64,000 nt of DNA from the NCBI RefSeq assembly GCF_000422285.1, contig NZ_AULM01000006.1:124001-188000 (forward strand), written 5' to 3'. The notes below the pieces were generated by a model. It ran no database searches and was not told the origin of the DNA. It worked only from the letters and a program-made list of their open reading frames with translations. Both the position numbers and the translations under genes were made by a program. This document shows positions 15,898 through 24,919 of this stretch, one piece after another. Numbering within the stretch: the stretch's first letter is position 1; every line of letters starts with the position of its first letter. This DNA comes from Desulfatiglans anilini DSM 4660 (GTDB lineage: Bacteria; Desulfobacterota; DSM-4660; Desulfatiglandales; Desulfatiglandaceae).

Positions 15898-15934
15898 GCT
15901 TGTGCGGCGACCTGCAGGTCGCCTCCGCACAAGC
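15898..15934 (+). repeat. Conserved long hairpin in the core of copy A
   Basis: Ten perfect base pairs (15898-15907 with 15925-15934) enclose an inner seven-pair palindrome (15908-15921). The copies at 29.5 kb and 35.7 kb keep both stems despite sequence changes; for example the third copy has TCTGCAGA at the centre. Confidence 0.8.
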
Positions 15935-15957
15935 GTTTGATTTCCTTGATCTTGGCC

Positions 15958-16061
15958 AAACCGGGACCCGCCGCGAAGCGGTGGGACTGAGCACCCGAAG
16001 GGTGTGAAGAAACCGGGACCCGCCCCGCAGGGGTGGGACTGAGCACGCGCAGCGTGTAAAG
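15958..16061 (+). repeat. Two tandem 52-nt units, each with two hairpins
   Basis: Unit 1 is 15958-16009, unit 2 is 16010-16061. First hairpin: CCCGCCGC-GAA-GCGGTGGG in unit 1 and CCCGCCCC-GCA-GGGGTGGG in unit 2. Second hairpin: GCACCC-GAA-GGGTGT and GCACGC-GCA-GCGTGT. Each stem differs by one flipped base pair, both sides changed. Confidence 0.85.
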
Positions 16062-16134
16062 AAAAATCCTCATTTCCGGATTGAAAACTGGGTTCTACGG
16101 GGAAATCATTCTTTTCCGGAAGCAGGAGAAGGAT

Positions 16135-17010
16135 ATGCTCGATTTTCTGCAGATGCTCGCGAGCGGTGTGGCCGTGGGGAGTTCCTACGCCCTGATGGGC
16201 CTCGCCATGGTCATCATCTACAAGACGAGCGAGGTGGTCAATTTCGCGCAGGGGGAGATGGCGCTCCTCTCCGTCTTCATGACCTACATGGGGCTCGAGT
16301 TTTACGGCGTCCCCTTCTACGCGGCTTTTCCTGCAGCGCTCCTGTTCGCCCTTTTCCTCGGGTTTTTTCTCGAGTTTGCGGTCCTGCGCCGTGCCAAAGA
16401 GCCGAATACCCTCGGGATGATCATCATCACCATCGGCCTCGAGATGATCCTGATGGGGCTGGTTTCCTGGAAGTTCGGGGCGGACCCGAAGACCATGCCC
16501 TTTCCGGTCTCGCCCTACGAAAGCCTGATGATCGGCGATGTCTTCATCAGTGCGCTCGAAGGGTTGACGTTCGTGGTGGCCCTGACGGTCATGGCGGTGC
16601 TCTTTCTCTTTCTGAGATATTCCAAGCTGGGCGTGGCCATGAAGGCCACCCAGCAGAACCCCGTCGCCGCGCGCCTGATGGGCATCCGCACCAACCGGAT
16701 CCTCATGATCACCTGGGGGATCTCGTCGGTGGTCGGCGGCCTCGCAGGGATTCTGATAGCGCCGACCACCATGCAGCCCTACATGATGTGGGACCCCATG
16801 CTCAAGGGCTTTGCCGCGGCCGTCCTCGGAGGGATGACGTCGCTGCCGGGGGCCGTGTTCGGCGCTTACCTGATCGGAGTCATCGAGAACCTCTTCGGCG
16901 GATACGTCTCGATCGAGTTCAAGTCCTCGGTCGCTTTTTTCATCATCGTCCTGGTCCTCTGTTTCAAACCGAGCGGTCTGTTCGCCCGGCATTATGTGAA
17001 GAAGGTGTGA
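16135..17010 (+). CDS. livH: Branched-chain amino acid-type ABC transporter permease (LivH family)
   Basis: 291 residues with eight or so membrane helices. GVAVGSSYALMGLAMVIIYKTSEVVNFAQGEMALL at the start and AVLGGMTSLPGAVFGAYLIG near residue 240 are LivH hallmarks. The ATG at 16135 has AGGAGAAGG upstream; the frame extends back to a TTG at 16081, but that stretch is part of the interspersed repeat and should not be translated. It forms the membrane pore with LivM. Confidence 0.94.
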   Translation: MLDFLQMLASGVAVGSSYALMGLAMVIIYKTSEVVNFAQGEMALLSVFMTYMGLEFYGVPFYAAFPAALLFALFLGFFLEFAVLRRAKEPNTLGMIIITIGLEMILMGLVSWKFGADPKTMPFPVSPYESLMIGDVFISALEGLTFVVALTVMAVLFLFLRYSKLGVAMKATQQNPVAARLMGIRTNRILMITWGISSVVGGLAGILIAPTTMQPYMMWDPMLKGFAAAVLGGMTSLPGAVFGAYLIGVIENLFGGYVSIEFKSSVAFFIIVLVLCFKPSGLFARHYVKKV

Positions 17011-17056
17011 TGTGAGGCTTCATTGGGATAGACGAAACACTAAAAAGGAGGGAACC

Positions 17057-18253
17057 ATGCTGAAGAAAGTCTTGGGGATGGGGTGTCTGGCGGCGTGTCT
17101 GGTCCTGGCTCTGGGTTTTTCGGCCGCTGCCGAAGAGGGCGTCACGGATACGGAGATCCATATCGGGCAATGGGGCCCTCAGACCGGACCGGCTGCGCCA
17201 TGGGGCGCGGTGGCCCGGGGGACGGGTGTCCTGTTCGACATGATCAATGCCGAAGGGGGCATCCACGGCCGGAAGATCGTTTATCACATGTTCGATGACG
17301 GGTACAACCCGGCCAAGACCAAGGCGGGCGTGAAGGAACTGCAGGAAAGCGTCGGGATCTTCGCCTGGGCCTGCGGTGTGGGGACGGCCTGCGGGCTTTC
17401 GGTCAAGGACTATCTGATGGAGAGGAAGATCCCCTGGGTGGGCCCGGCGGCCGGTTCGCTCCACTGGATCAGCCCGCCCGAAAGGGAGCTCTTCGCCGTC
17501 TATCCGCTCTATTACATCGAGGCCAAGGCCCTGTGCAACTACGCGGTCGACATCCTCGGCAAGAAGCGCGTCGCCATCGCCTATCAGAATGACGATTACG
17601 GCAAGAACGGGCTCGAGGGCGCCAAGAAGGAACTGGCCAAATTCGGTCTGGATCTGGTCGCCGCCGTGCCAGTCGAAAAGGGCGATACGGACATGAAGCC
17701 CCATGTCATGGCGCTCAGGAAGGCCGAGGCCGATACGGTGCTCCTGTGGGTGACTCCCGTCCACGCGGTGAAGATCCTCGGCACGGGGACGGCCATGCAG
17801 TTCAAGCCGCAGTGGATGAGCACGAGCACCTGCTCCGACTTTCCGCTCATGTACAACATCAGCAAGGGGCTCTGGAAGGACGTGATCGTCGCGAACTTCG
17901 CGGAGCTGCCCGGGTCGGGCGATCCCCTGATGCTGAAGTACCGCGAGGCCTACTCCAAGTTCGCCGCCAAGGACGAGCGCTGGGGGGTCTTTTTCTATGC
18001 CGGGATCGGTTTCGTCGAACCGATGGTCGAGGGGATCAAACGCTGCGGCCGTGATTTGACCCGGGAGCGGTTCGTGAAAGAGATGGAGGGGATTCAGAAC
18101 TTCAAGGGCATTTTTGGTCAAATCGCCTACAAGCCCTACGACCGCAACGACCCGATGAGCCGTCAGGGGCAGAAGGAAGTGTTCCTGAGCCAGTGCCTCG
18201 CAAATGGAGAATCGAAGCAGTTGACCAACTGGTACGCGCCTTCGATGGATTAG
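17057..18253 (+). CDS. livK: ABC transporter substrate-binding protein (LivK/peripla_BP_6 family)
   Basis: 398 residues. A signal peptide (MLKKVLGMGCLAACLVLALG then FSAAA) precedes the mature TDTEIHIGQWGPQTGPAA..G, the typical opening of HAAT binding proteins. NAEGGIHGRKIVYHMFDDGYNPAKTKAGVKEL is the family's domain-1 signature. It lies in the periplasm and delivers ligand to LivHM. The start has AAGGAGG. The usual branched-chain pocket residues cannot be confirmed by eye; in relatives with adjacent acyl-CoA synthetases the ligand is often an aromatic or fatty acid. Confidence 0.93.
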   Translation: MLKKVLGMGCLAACLVLALGFSAAAEEGVTDTEIHIGQWGPQTGPAAPWGAVARGTGVLFDMINAEGGIHGRKIVYHMFDDGYNPAKTKAGVKELQESVGIFAWACGVGTACGLSVKDYLMERKIPWVGPAAGSLHWISPPERELFAVYPLYYIEAKALCNYAVDILGKKRVAIAYQNDDYGKNGLEGAKKELAKFGLDLVAAVPVEKGDTDMKPHVMALRKAEADTVLLWVTPVHAVKILGTGTAMQFKPQWMSTSTCSDFPLMYNISKGLWKDVIVANFAELPGSGDPLMLKYREAYSKFAAKDERWGVFFYAGIGFVEPMVEGIKRCGRDLTRERFVKEMEGIQNFKGIFGQIAYKPYDRNDPMSRQGQKEVFLSQCLANGESKQLTNWYAPSMD

Positions 18254-18351
18254 CATTCGGGCTGAAACGGACGTCCCGCCGCCCCCATGCCGCCCGGGCG
18301 CGGCATGTCCATTTGGCGGCGGGACTTATTCAACCAAGCGATGGAGCGTGC

Positions 18352-19176
18352 ATGCCCTTTTTCTGCGTAGAACACCTCTCGATTGCCTTCGGGGGTCTGC
18401 AGGCCCTGGAGGAGGTGGGCTTCGAGATCCCGAAGGGGTCCATTTTCGCCGTTATCGGCCCGAACGGCGCGGGGAAAACGACCCTTTTCAACTGCATCAA
18501 CGGCATTTACCGCCCCGATGCGGGACGGATCCTCTTCAAGGACACCGAGATACAGGGCAGGAAGCCGGATCGCATCGCCCGGCTGGGCATTGCCAGGACC
18601 TTCCAGAACATCGAGCTCTTCTCGCGCATGACCACGATGGAAAACCTCATGCTGGGCCGGCACATCTTCATGAAAACCGGCCTGTTCAGGGGGGCCTGGA
18701 TGTGGGGGCGTCGATCGTTCGCGGGCCGTGAGGAGGTCAAACACCGCCGCGCGGTGGAGGAGATCATCGATCTGCTGGATCTTCAGGCCGTGCGCAACAA
18801 ATTCGTGGGGGCCCTCCCTTACGGGACGCAGAAGCAGGTGGAGCTCGGACGGGCGCTGGCCCTCGAACCCGAGTTGCTGCTGCTCGACGAGCCCTGTGCG
18901 GGGATGAACTCCGAGGAAAAGCAGGACATGATCTTCTGGATCAAGGATATCCAGGATGAACTCGGGGTGACGATCCTGTTGATCGAACACGACATGAAGA
19001 TGGTGATGGACATCTCCGAGCGCATCCTCGTGATCAATTTCGGGCGTCCGGTCGTCGAGGGCTCCCCGGATGAGGTCACCAACCACCCCGAGGTCTTGAA
19101 GGCGTATCTCGGGGAGGGCGAGCCGGAGATCGGAGGCGGGATGGCGGGTGCCGGAACGGGCGTGTCACCCTCCTGA
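18352..19176 (+). CDS. livG: ABC transporter ATP-binding protein (LivG family)
   Basis: 274 residues. Walker A GPNGAGKTTLFNCI, a Q-loop (RTFQNIELFSRMTTMENL), a signature that reads LPYGTQKQVELGRAL (LivG proteins have LPYG.QR..EIARAL rather than LSGGQ), Walker B LLLLDEPCAGMN and switch histidine LIEHDMKMVM are all present. The GMN and the C-terminal NHPEVLKAYLGEGEP tail mark LivG. The ATG at 18352 is chosen because it begins the conserved strand just ahead of Walker A at the usual distance; an upstream frame overlaps livK. Drives import with LivF. Confidence 0.94.
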   Translation: MPFFCVEHLSIAFGGLQALEEVGFEIPKGSIFAVIGPNGAGKTTLFNCINGIYRPDAGRILFKDTEIQGRKPDRIARLGIARTFQNIELFSRMTTMENLMLGRHIFMKTGLFRGAWMWGRRSFAGREEVKHRRAVEEIIDLLDLQAVRNKFVGALPYGTQKQVELGRALALEPELLLLDEPCAGMNSEEKQDMIFWIKDIQDELGVTILLIEHDMKMVMDISERILVINFGRPVVEGSPDEVTNHPEVLKAYLGEGEPEIGGGMAGAGTGVSPS

Positions 19177-19214
19177 AATGCGTCATCAATGACGGGTTCC
19201 ATACGAGGCGTCCT

Positions 19215-19982
<768 letters not shown>

Positions 19983-19986
19983 CGCA

Positions 19987-21795
19987 TTGACCGAGCAGAC
20001 AGTCCCGGCCGTATTCAAGGCGACGGTCGAACGCTACGGCCCTCGAGTGGCCCTCAGGCAGAAGGAGTACGGCATCTGGCACGACATCTCCTGGGACGAG
20101 TACTATCGGAGGGCCACCCAGGTGGCGGCCGCCCTCATCGCGATGGGGCTTGAGAAAGGGGAGTGCGTCTCCATCATCGGCGACAACTGCCCTGAATGGG
20201 TGATCATCGACCTGGGGATTCAATGCGCGGGCGGGGTCGCGGTGGGGGTCTATTCGACCAATGCCTGGCCGCAGGTGGAATACGTGATCGAGCACTCCCA
20301 GTCGCGCTGCTTCTTTGTCGAAAACGAGGAGCAGCTTGATAAGTGGCTGAATTTTCGTGATAAAACAACGCGCCTCGAAAAGGTCGTGGTGTGGGATCTG
20401 GAGGGTCTCCGGCACTTCGAGGACCCGATGGTGGTGACCTTCGAGGAGTGGCTCGAACAGGGGAAGGGGGCGCTCGCCGGGGATCCGCAGATGGTGGAGC
20501 GCCGGATGCGCGAGGTGACCCCCGAAGACCTCTCGGTGCTCATCTACACCTCCGGGACCACCGGGCCGCCCAAGGGGGCGATGCTGACCCACCGGAACGT
20601 CATGTGGATGGGGAGGACGATCACGACCGACAACCCGATGTTCGACACGGATGAGGTCATGTCCTTCCTGCCGCTCTGCCACATCTTCGAGCGCATCTTT
20701 TCGGTCTTCGCCCAAGTCACTTACGGGTACACTGTCAACTTCATCGAGAACCTGGACACCGTCACCGACAACATGATGGAGATCTCGCCCACGGTGGGGT
20801 ACGCCGTCCCCCGCATCTGGGAAAAATACTACTCGGCCATCTACATCCGGATGTCGGATGCCACCTGGTTCAAGCGCATCGTCTTCGGGTTGGCCCTCAA
20901 GATCGGCAAGAGGCGGGCCGACCTGCGCATGGACTTCCAGAAGGTGCCGGGTTACCTGGAGCTGCTCTATCGCCTGGCCTATCTGGCCGTTTTCAGGAAG
21001 CTCAAGGAGCGCCTCGGCTTCGACCGGTTGCGCGTCGCCTATTCCGGGGCGGCGCCCATTTCGCCGGATGTCCTCAAGTTCTTCCAGTCGATCGGCGTGA
21101 ACCTGATCGAGGGGTACGGGCAGACGGAAGGGACGGGGGTCACCTGTGTCTCCAGGGTGGGCCGGGTCAAGTTCGGCACCGTCGGCCCGCCGCTGACGGG
21201 GACGGATGTGCGCATCGCCGATGACGGCGAGATCCTCGTCCGCTCGCCGGGGGTCTTCAAGGGGTATTACCGTGACCCGGAGGCGACGGCCGCCACGCTC
21301 AAAGACGGCTGGCTCTACTCGGGGGACGTGGGCGAGCTCGACGAGGACGGCTATCTCAAGATCACGGACCGCAAAAAGGACATCATCGTCACGGCCGGGG
21401 GAAAGAACATCACGCCGCAGTACATCGAAAACAAGCTCAAGTTCAGCCCCTATATCAACGACGCGGTGGTGATCGGCGACAAGCGGAAGTTCATCAGCGC
21501 CCTCGTCATGATCGACGAGGACAACGTGGTCAAATACGCCCAGGACCACAAGGTCCAGTTTTCCACCTACGGCGACCTCACGAAGGATCCGCAGATCATC
21601 AAGCTCATCCAGGGGGAGGTGGACGCCGTCAACGAGACCTTGGCCCGCGTGGAGCAGGTGAAGAAGTTCACCATCCTGCCGAAGAAGCTCTACGAGGAGG
21701 ACGGCGAGGTCACGCCGACCATGAAGGTCAAGCGCAAGTATGTCAACGAGGCCTTCAAGGACCTGATCGAGGCCATGTACCGCAAGAGCGGCTGA
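19987..21795 (+). CDS. Long-chain acyl-CoA synthetase / AMP-binding ligase (FadD15-like)
   Basis: 602 residues from a TTG start. The ATP/AMP motif LIYTSGTTGPPKGAMLTH (about residue 183) and the downstream YGQTEGTG and GWLYSGDVGELDEDGYLKITDRKKDIIVTAGGKNI motifs define the adenylate-forming family; the ending VKRKYVNEAFKDLIEAMY is typical of long-chain acyl-CoA synthetases. It forms acyl-CoA from a carboxylic acid, CoA and ATP. Four bases separate it from livF, so uptake and activation are probably coupled. Chain length or aromatic specificity cannot be read. Confidence 0.92.
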   Translation: MTEQTVPAVFKATVERYGPRVALRQKEYGIWHDISWDEYYRRATQVAAALIAMGLEKGECVSIIGDNCPEWVIIDLGIQCAGGVAVGVYSTNAWPQVEYVIEHSQSRCFFVENEEQLDKWLNFRDKTTRLEKVVVWDLEGLRHFEDPMVVTFEEWLEQGKGALAGDPQMVERRMREVTPEDLSVLIYTSGTTGPPKGAMLTHRNVMWMGRTITTDNPMFDTDEVMSFLPLCHIFERIFSVFAQVTYGYTVNFIENLDTVTDNMMEISPTVGYAVPRIWEKYYSAIYIRMSDATWFKRIVFGLALKIGKRRADLRMDFQKVPGYLELLYRLAYLAVFRKLKERLGFDRLRVAYSGAAPISPDVLKFFQSIGVNLIEGYGQTEGTGVTCVSRVGRVKFGTVGPPLTGTDVRIADDGEILVRSPGVFKGYYRDPEATAATLKDGWLYSGDVGELDEDGYLKITDRKKDIIVTAGGKNITPQYIENKLKFSPYINDAVVIGDKRKFISALVMIDEDNVVKYAQDHKVQFSTYGDLTKDPQIIKLIQGEVDAVNETLARVEQVKKFTILPKKLYEEDGEVTPTMKVKRKYVNEAFKDLIEAMYRKSG

Positions 21796-21815
21796 GGCCG
21801 CGCCGGAACCGCGCC

Positions 21816-23114
21816 ATGACCAAAAGGATACGAGTGGCATCGGGGGTCGAGGATCTCGACCGGTTGCTCGGCGGGCTGTTCATCGGCGACAATGTCGTCT
21901 GGCATGACGACGCCGGAAGCCTGGCCTCCGTCTTCTGCCTCAATTTCATCCAGGCGTCCCAGGCCCAGGGCCGTCCGATCATCTACGTCAGCTTCGACCG
22001 GTCGCCGAGAAACCTCCTCGACAAGCTGGGTCCCCTGGCGGAAAGCCCATACCTGACCATCCTCGACTGCTTCACCTATGGGAAAGGCGATGGCTCCGAC
22101 GTCTTCCTCCGCTTCTACGACCGGCCGGAGGCGGAAGGGCCGTGCCGCATCATTTGCGTCCGGGAGCCCCGGGAGGTCGAACGGGTGAAGGATGCCTTCT
22201 ACGGGGTGCATGCCCCGATGGAAGGCGACGTCCGGTTCGTCTTCGAAAGCCTGACCGGGATGCAGGAGTTGTGGGGCGGCGAGGAGCACATCCGCGAGTT
22301 CTACAGCCATTCCTGCCCGCGCTTGTATGAATTGAACACGATCGCCTACTGGATCATGGAGAAGCGTGCCCATTCCGCGCGCCTCAGGGCCCAGATCAAC
22401 CAGATCGCCCAGGTCGCGATCGACCTCTCGGTCAAGCGGGGCAGAACCTCGCTGACGGTCCTGAAGGCGGAAAAGCGCAATCTGGACACCCTCGACAAAC
22501 CCTTTTCCTATTGGTCCAGGGACCTGACGGTCACCTTCGAGTCGGAGCGGCGATCCACCGGGGGCTTGGATATCGGCCCACGGTTGAAAGAACTCCGGAC
22601 GCGGCGCGGTTTCTCGCAGACCGAACTCGCCAAGATGGTCGGTGTGACCCCGAGCACCATTTCGCAGGTGGAAAGCAACCTGATCTACCCCTCGCTTCCG
22701 GCGCTGCTGAAAATGGCCGAAGTCCTGTCCGTCGAGATTGCCGCCTTCTTTCGCGGCGAAGGCGAGGAGGACCACCCGGTGGTCTTCCGGGGGGCGGAGG
22801 GCCTGGATGTGAGGCTCGCCGACCTGCCGGAAGGCCATGTGACGGCGAAGCTCCTCACTCCGCTCGACCTGGAGCCGAAGGCCGAGCCCTATCTGCTGGA
22901 GATCCAGCCCAGGGCGAGCATCCATACCCATTTCATGATCCACAAGGGCGAAGAAATGGGCTACCTCCTCTCCGGGAGGCTCGAGTTCGCCCTGGGCAAA
23001 AGTGTCCACACGGCGGAGGAGGGGGATGTGATTTATTTGAGGGGCGGGATGCCGAGCCAGTGGAAGAACCCCGGGCCCGAAACGGCCCGCCTGCTGTGGG
23101 TCAAGATTCGCTGA
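21816..23114 (+). CDS. Fusion: degenerate KaiC-like ATPase domain, XRE helix-turn-helix, cupin
   Basis: 432 residues in three parts. Residues 1-235 look like a KaiC/RadC-type RecA fold (GVEDLDRLLGGLFIGDNVVWHDDAGSL), but where the P-loop GxxGxGKT should be it reads WHDDAGSLASVF, with no lysine or catalytic threonine. About 250-310 is an XRE HTH (RLKELRTRRGFSQTELAKMV, then STISQVESN). About 330-432 is a cupin with IHTHFMIHKGEEMGYLLSG and GDVIYLRGGMPSQWKN. XRE-cupin proteins are ligand-responsive regulators; the front domain may be a dead ATPase used for binding. It begins 20 bp after the acyl-CoA synthetase and may regulate the liv/ligase operon. A strong terminator follows. Confidence 0.85.
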   Translation: MTKRIRVASGVEDLDRLLGGLFIGDNVVWHDDAGSLASVFCLNFIQASQAQGRPIIYVSFDRSPRNLLDKLGPLAESPYLTILDCFTYGKGDGSDVFLRFYDRPEAEGPCRIICVREPREVERVKDAFYGVHAPMEGDVRFVFESLTGMQELWGGEEHIREFYSHSCPRLYELNTIAYWIMEKRAHSARLRAQINQIAQVAIDLSVKRGRTSLTVLKAEKRNLDTLDKPFSYWSRDLTVTFESERRSTGGLDIGPRLKELRTRRGFSQTELAKMVGVTPSTISQVESNLIYPSLPALLKMAEVLSVEIAAFFRGEGEEDHPVVFRGAEGLDVRLADLPEGHVTAKLLTPLDLEPKAEPYLLEIQPRASIHTHFMIHKGEEMGYLLSGRLEFALGKSVHTAEEGDVIYLRGGMPSQWKNPGPETARLLWVKIR

Positions 23115-23128
23115 GAAGCTGGAGCCGC

Positions 23129-23180
23129 AGAGCCGAGAAAAAAGCCGGAGCGCATGCACTCCGGCTTTTTTCTCGGCTCT
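23129..23180. terminator. Strong bidirectional intrinsic terminator
   Basis: A perfect 22-bp inverted repeat (23129-23150 with 23159-23180), GCCGGAG...CTCCGGC flanked by six A and six T and then by GAGCCGAG...CTCGGCTC. It ends the liv/ligase operon and, from the other strand, the glutamate-synthase-like gene. Confidence 0.92.
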
Positions 23181-23247
23181 GTCTGGCCGTTGCGGCGGAA
23201 CACCCGGAGGCGCCCGCCGGAACGGTTTATCATCCTTTTCCGGGCGA

Positions 23248-24831
23248 TCAGGCGTCGATGACGGCCAGGGCCTCGTCCCGGTACGCGTTCATGATGTAGG
23301 GGATCCCCGTCACCTGGGCGGCCTCTTCGGTCAGGGAGGCCAGGTCCCTGCGGTTGATCAGGTCGACGCGCCACTTGCGGGCGCCGGCCATGAGCTGCTG
23401 GAGCCCCACGCGCAGCTTCTCGCCGGCGCTGTAGATCCCGATGGCCCCCAGCGGGAACTGCTCCACTTCCTTCCCGTAGGTGGCCTTGAGGTCTTCGTAG
23501 CAGACGAAGATCTCTTCCTTGGTGGAGCCGTACTTCGAGACGGTCGAGGGGAGCCCTCCGTCCTCGCCCTGCAGCCAGCGGCCGATGTTCTTGCCCACCA
23601 TGCCCGGGATCATCAGGGCGCGGCCCATGCAGACGGCCTTGCAGTAGGGGGCGCCAAGGGCCAGGGCCTTGAAGATGTGGTCTTCGCTCGAGAACCCGCC
23701 GGCGAAGGCGATGTCCGGCGCCGGGCGCCCGTTCTTGGCCAAGCGCTCGCACAGTTCGTAGGCCATGGCATGCAGATAGATGGACGGAACGCCCCACTCC
23801 TCCATCATGCGCCAGGGGCTCATGCCCGTTCCGCCGGGCGCGCCGTCGATGGTCAGCAGGTCGATCCCGGCGTCCGAAGACCAGCGGATGGCCATGGCCA
23901 GTTCCCGCATCGGGTAGGCACCGGTTTTCAGGGTGACCCGTTTGGCGCCCAGCTTCCGCAGCCGTTCGACCTCCCTCATGAACCCCTCCTGGTCGACGAA
24001 GCCCAGGCGCGAGTGGCGTTCGAACTCCTTGATGGCCCCGTCTCTGAAAGCCGCCTGGTTGGAGGGGCTTTCGGGGTCGGGGGTGACGATGTAACCGCGC
24101 TTCTTGAGCTGGATGGCCCGCTCGAGCGAATTGACCTTGATTTCACCGCCGATGCACTTGGCGCCCTGGCCCCACTTGAGTTCGATGGTCTCGACGCCGA
24201 GTTTGTCGATGACGTACTCGGCCACGCCAAGCCGCGTGTCCTCGACGTTCATCTGGACGAGGATGTCGCCGTAGCCGTTGTGATACCGGCGGTACTCCTC
24301 GATTCGCCGCCGCATGTCGGGGGCCTCTTTCACCTTCCCGTTCGCGTCGAATTCGAGGCCGGGGTCGATGCCGCAGACATTTTCACCGCACACGAGGCTG
24401 ATGCCCGTGATGGCCGCGCCGATCGCGAAGTGCTCCCAATTCTTGCGCGCGATCTCCGTGCTGCCGAGGGCGCCCGTGAACATGGGGATCTTCATCCTGA
24501 CCTTGTCGCTCGTCCCGAAGGCCGTTTCGGTGTTGACGCTCGGAAAGGTGGCGTGGTCCGGGTCCGCCACGGTTCCTTCGGCCCCGAGGGCGTATCCCAT
24601 GATGTTCAGGTGGGAGTAATCGACCGGATAGTCCTTGCCGGAACCGGCGGTGATATCCCCGAAGGGCGTGGGATACAGGAGTTCACGGCTGCGGAAGGTG
24701 GCGTTGAAGAGGTCGCAGTTGCCTTTGCACCCGTCCACGCAGCGGGTGCAGATCCCCGATTGGGGCGCCACGTCGCGGGAGCGGTTTTTGGTCTGAAGGG
24801 ATTCGTTGGAATTCGGTGTGCACAGGTTCAT
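23248..24831 (-). CDS. FMN-binding glutamate synthase family protein
   Basis: 527 residues. An N-terminal cysteine motif CTRCVDGCKGNC (C28, C31, C35, C39) precedes the glutamate synthase FMN barrel: IELKWGQGAKCIGGEIKV, then LRKLGAKRVTLKTGAYPMRELAMAI and DLLTIDGAPGGTGMSPW, then AFAGGFSSEDHIFKALALGA..CKAVCMGRA. In authentic GltB this barrel receives ammonia and aminates 2-oxoglutarate; here the glutaminase domain and the GXGXG domain are missing, so a role in ammonium assimilation is likely but unproven. Start has GGAGG. The leader (24840-24996) contains an ANTAR-type attenuator and the upstream gene encodes a GAF-ANTAR protein. Confidence 0.88.
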   Translation of the reverse strand: MNLCTPNSNESLQTKNRSRDVAPQSGICTRCVDGCKGNCDLFNATFRSRELLYPTPFGDITAGSGKDYPVDYSHLNIMGYALGAEGTVADPDHATFPSVNTETAFGTSDKVRMKIPMFTGALGSTEIARKNWEHFAIGAAITGISLVCGENVCGIDPGLEFDANGKVKEAPDMRRRIEEYRRYHNGYGDILVQMNVEDTRLGVAEYVIDKLGVETIELKWGQGAKCIGGEIKVNSLERAIQLKKRGYIVTPDPESPSNQAAFRDGAIKEFERHSRLGFVDQEGFMREVERLRKLGAKRVTLKTGAYPMRELAMAIRWSSDAGIDLLTIDGAPGGTGMSPWRMMEEWGVPSIYLHAMAYELCERLAKNGRPAPDIAFAGGFSSEDHIFKALALGAPYCKAVCMGRALMIPGMVGKNIGRWLQGEDGGLPSTVSKYGSTKEEIFVCYEDLKATYGKEVEQFPLGAIGIYSAGEKLRVGLQQLMAGARKWRVDLINRRDLASLTEEAAQVTGIPYIMNAYRDEALAVIDA

Positions 24832-24862
24832 GATGATGTCCTCCGTTCAATAAGGTGAAAAA

Positions 24863-24901
24863 CAAAAAAAGGCGCCTCCCCGCGAAGGGGTAGACGCCTT
24901 T
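24863..24901 (-). terminator. Leader attenuator (intrinsic terminator) of the glutamate-synthase-like gene
   Basis: On the minus strand AAGGCG pairs with CGCCTT and CCCC (24890-24887) with GGGG (24881-24878), followed by seven T. It lies in the 5' leader, 32 bases before the start codon. Its left arm overlaps the hairpin at 24892-24905, so the two are mutually exclusive. Confidence 0.85.
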
Positions 24902-24905
24902 GTCT
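24892..24905 (-). promoter_or_regulatory. ANTAR target, second hairpin
   Basis: Minus strand AGAC-AAAGGC-GTCT: a four-pair stem with a six-base loop that has A at position 1 and G at position 4. It shares sequence with the 5' arm of the attenuator. It is separated from the first hairpin by 14 nt. Confidence 0.75.
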
Positions 24906-24919
24906 TTATTATGGTGCAA

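Larger units (their letters stand above)
15845..16122 (+). repeat. Interspersed structured element, copy A, inside the liv operon
   Basis: Begins with TTTCCATCCGGAAA (15845-15858) and has the near-inverted TTTCCGGATTGAAA at 16073-16086. The core (15869-15957) includes a hairpin with a perfect 10-bp stem, GCTTGTGCGG with CCGCACAAGC, enclosing the palindrome CGACCTGCAGGTCG. Two 52-nt two-hairpin units follow (15958-16061), then the shared end segment GAAAACTGGGTTCTACGGGG. The core and end are recognisable at 29.4 kb and 35.4 kb. It abuts the livH ribosome-binding site. Confidence 0.85.

Noticed and set aside
16081-16134. TTG start extending LivH by 18 residues
   Set aside because: The extension is repeat-element sequence; the ATG at 16135 has a good ribosome-binding site and the conserved N-terminus.
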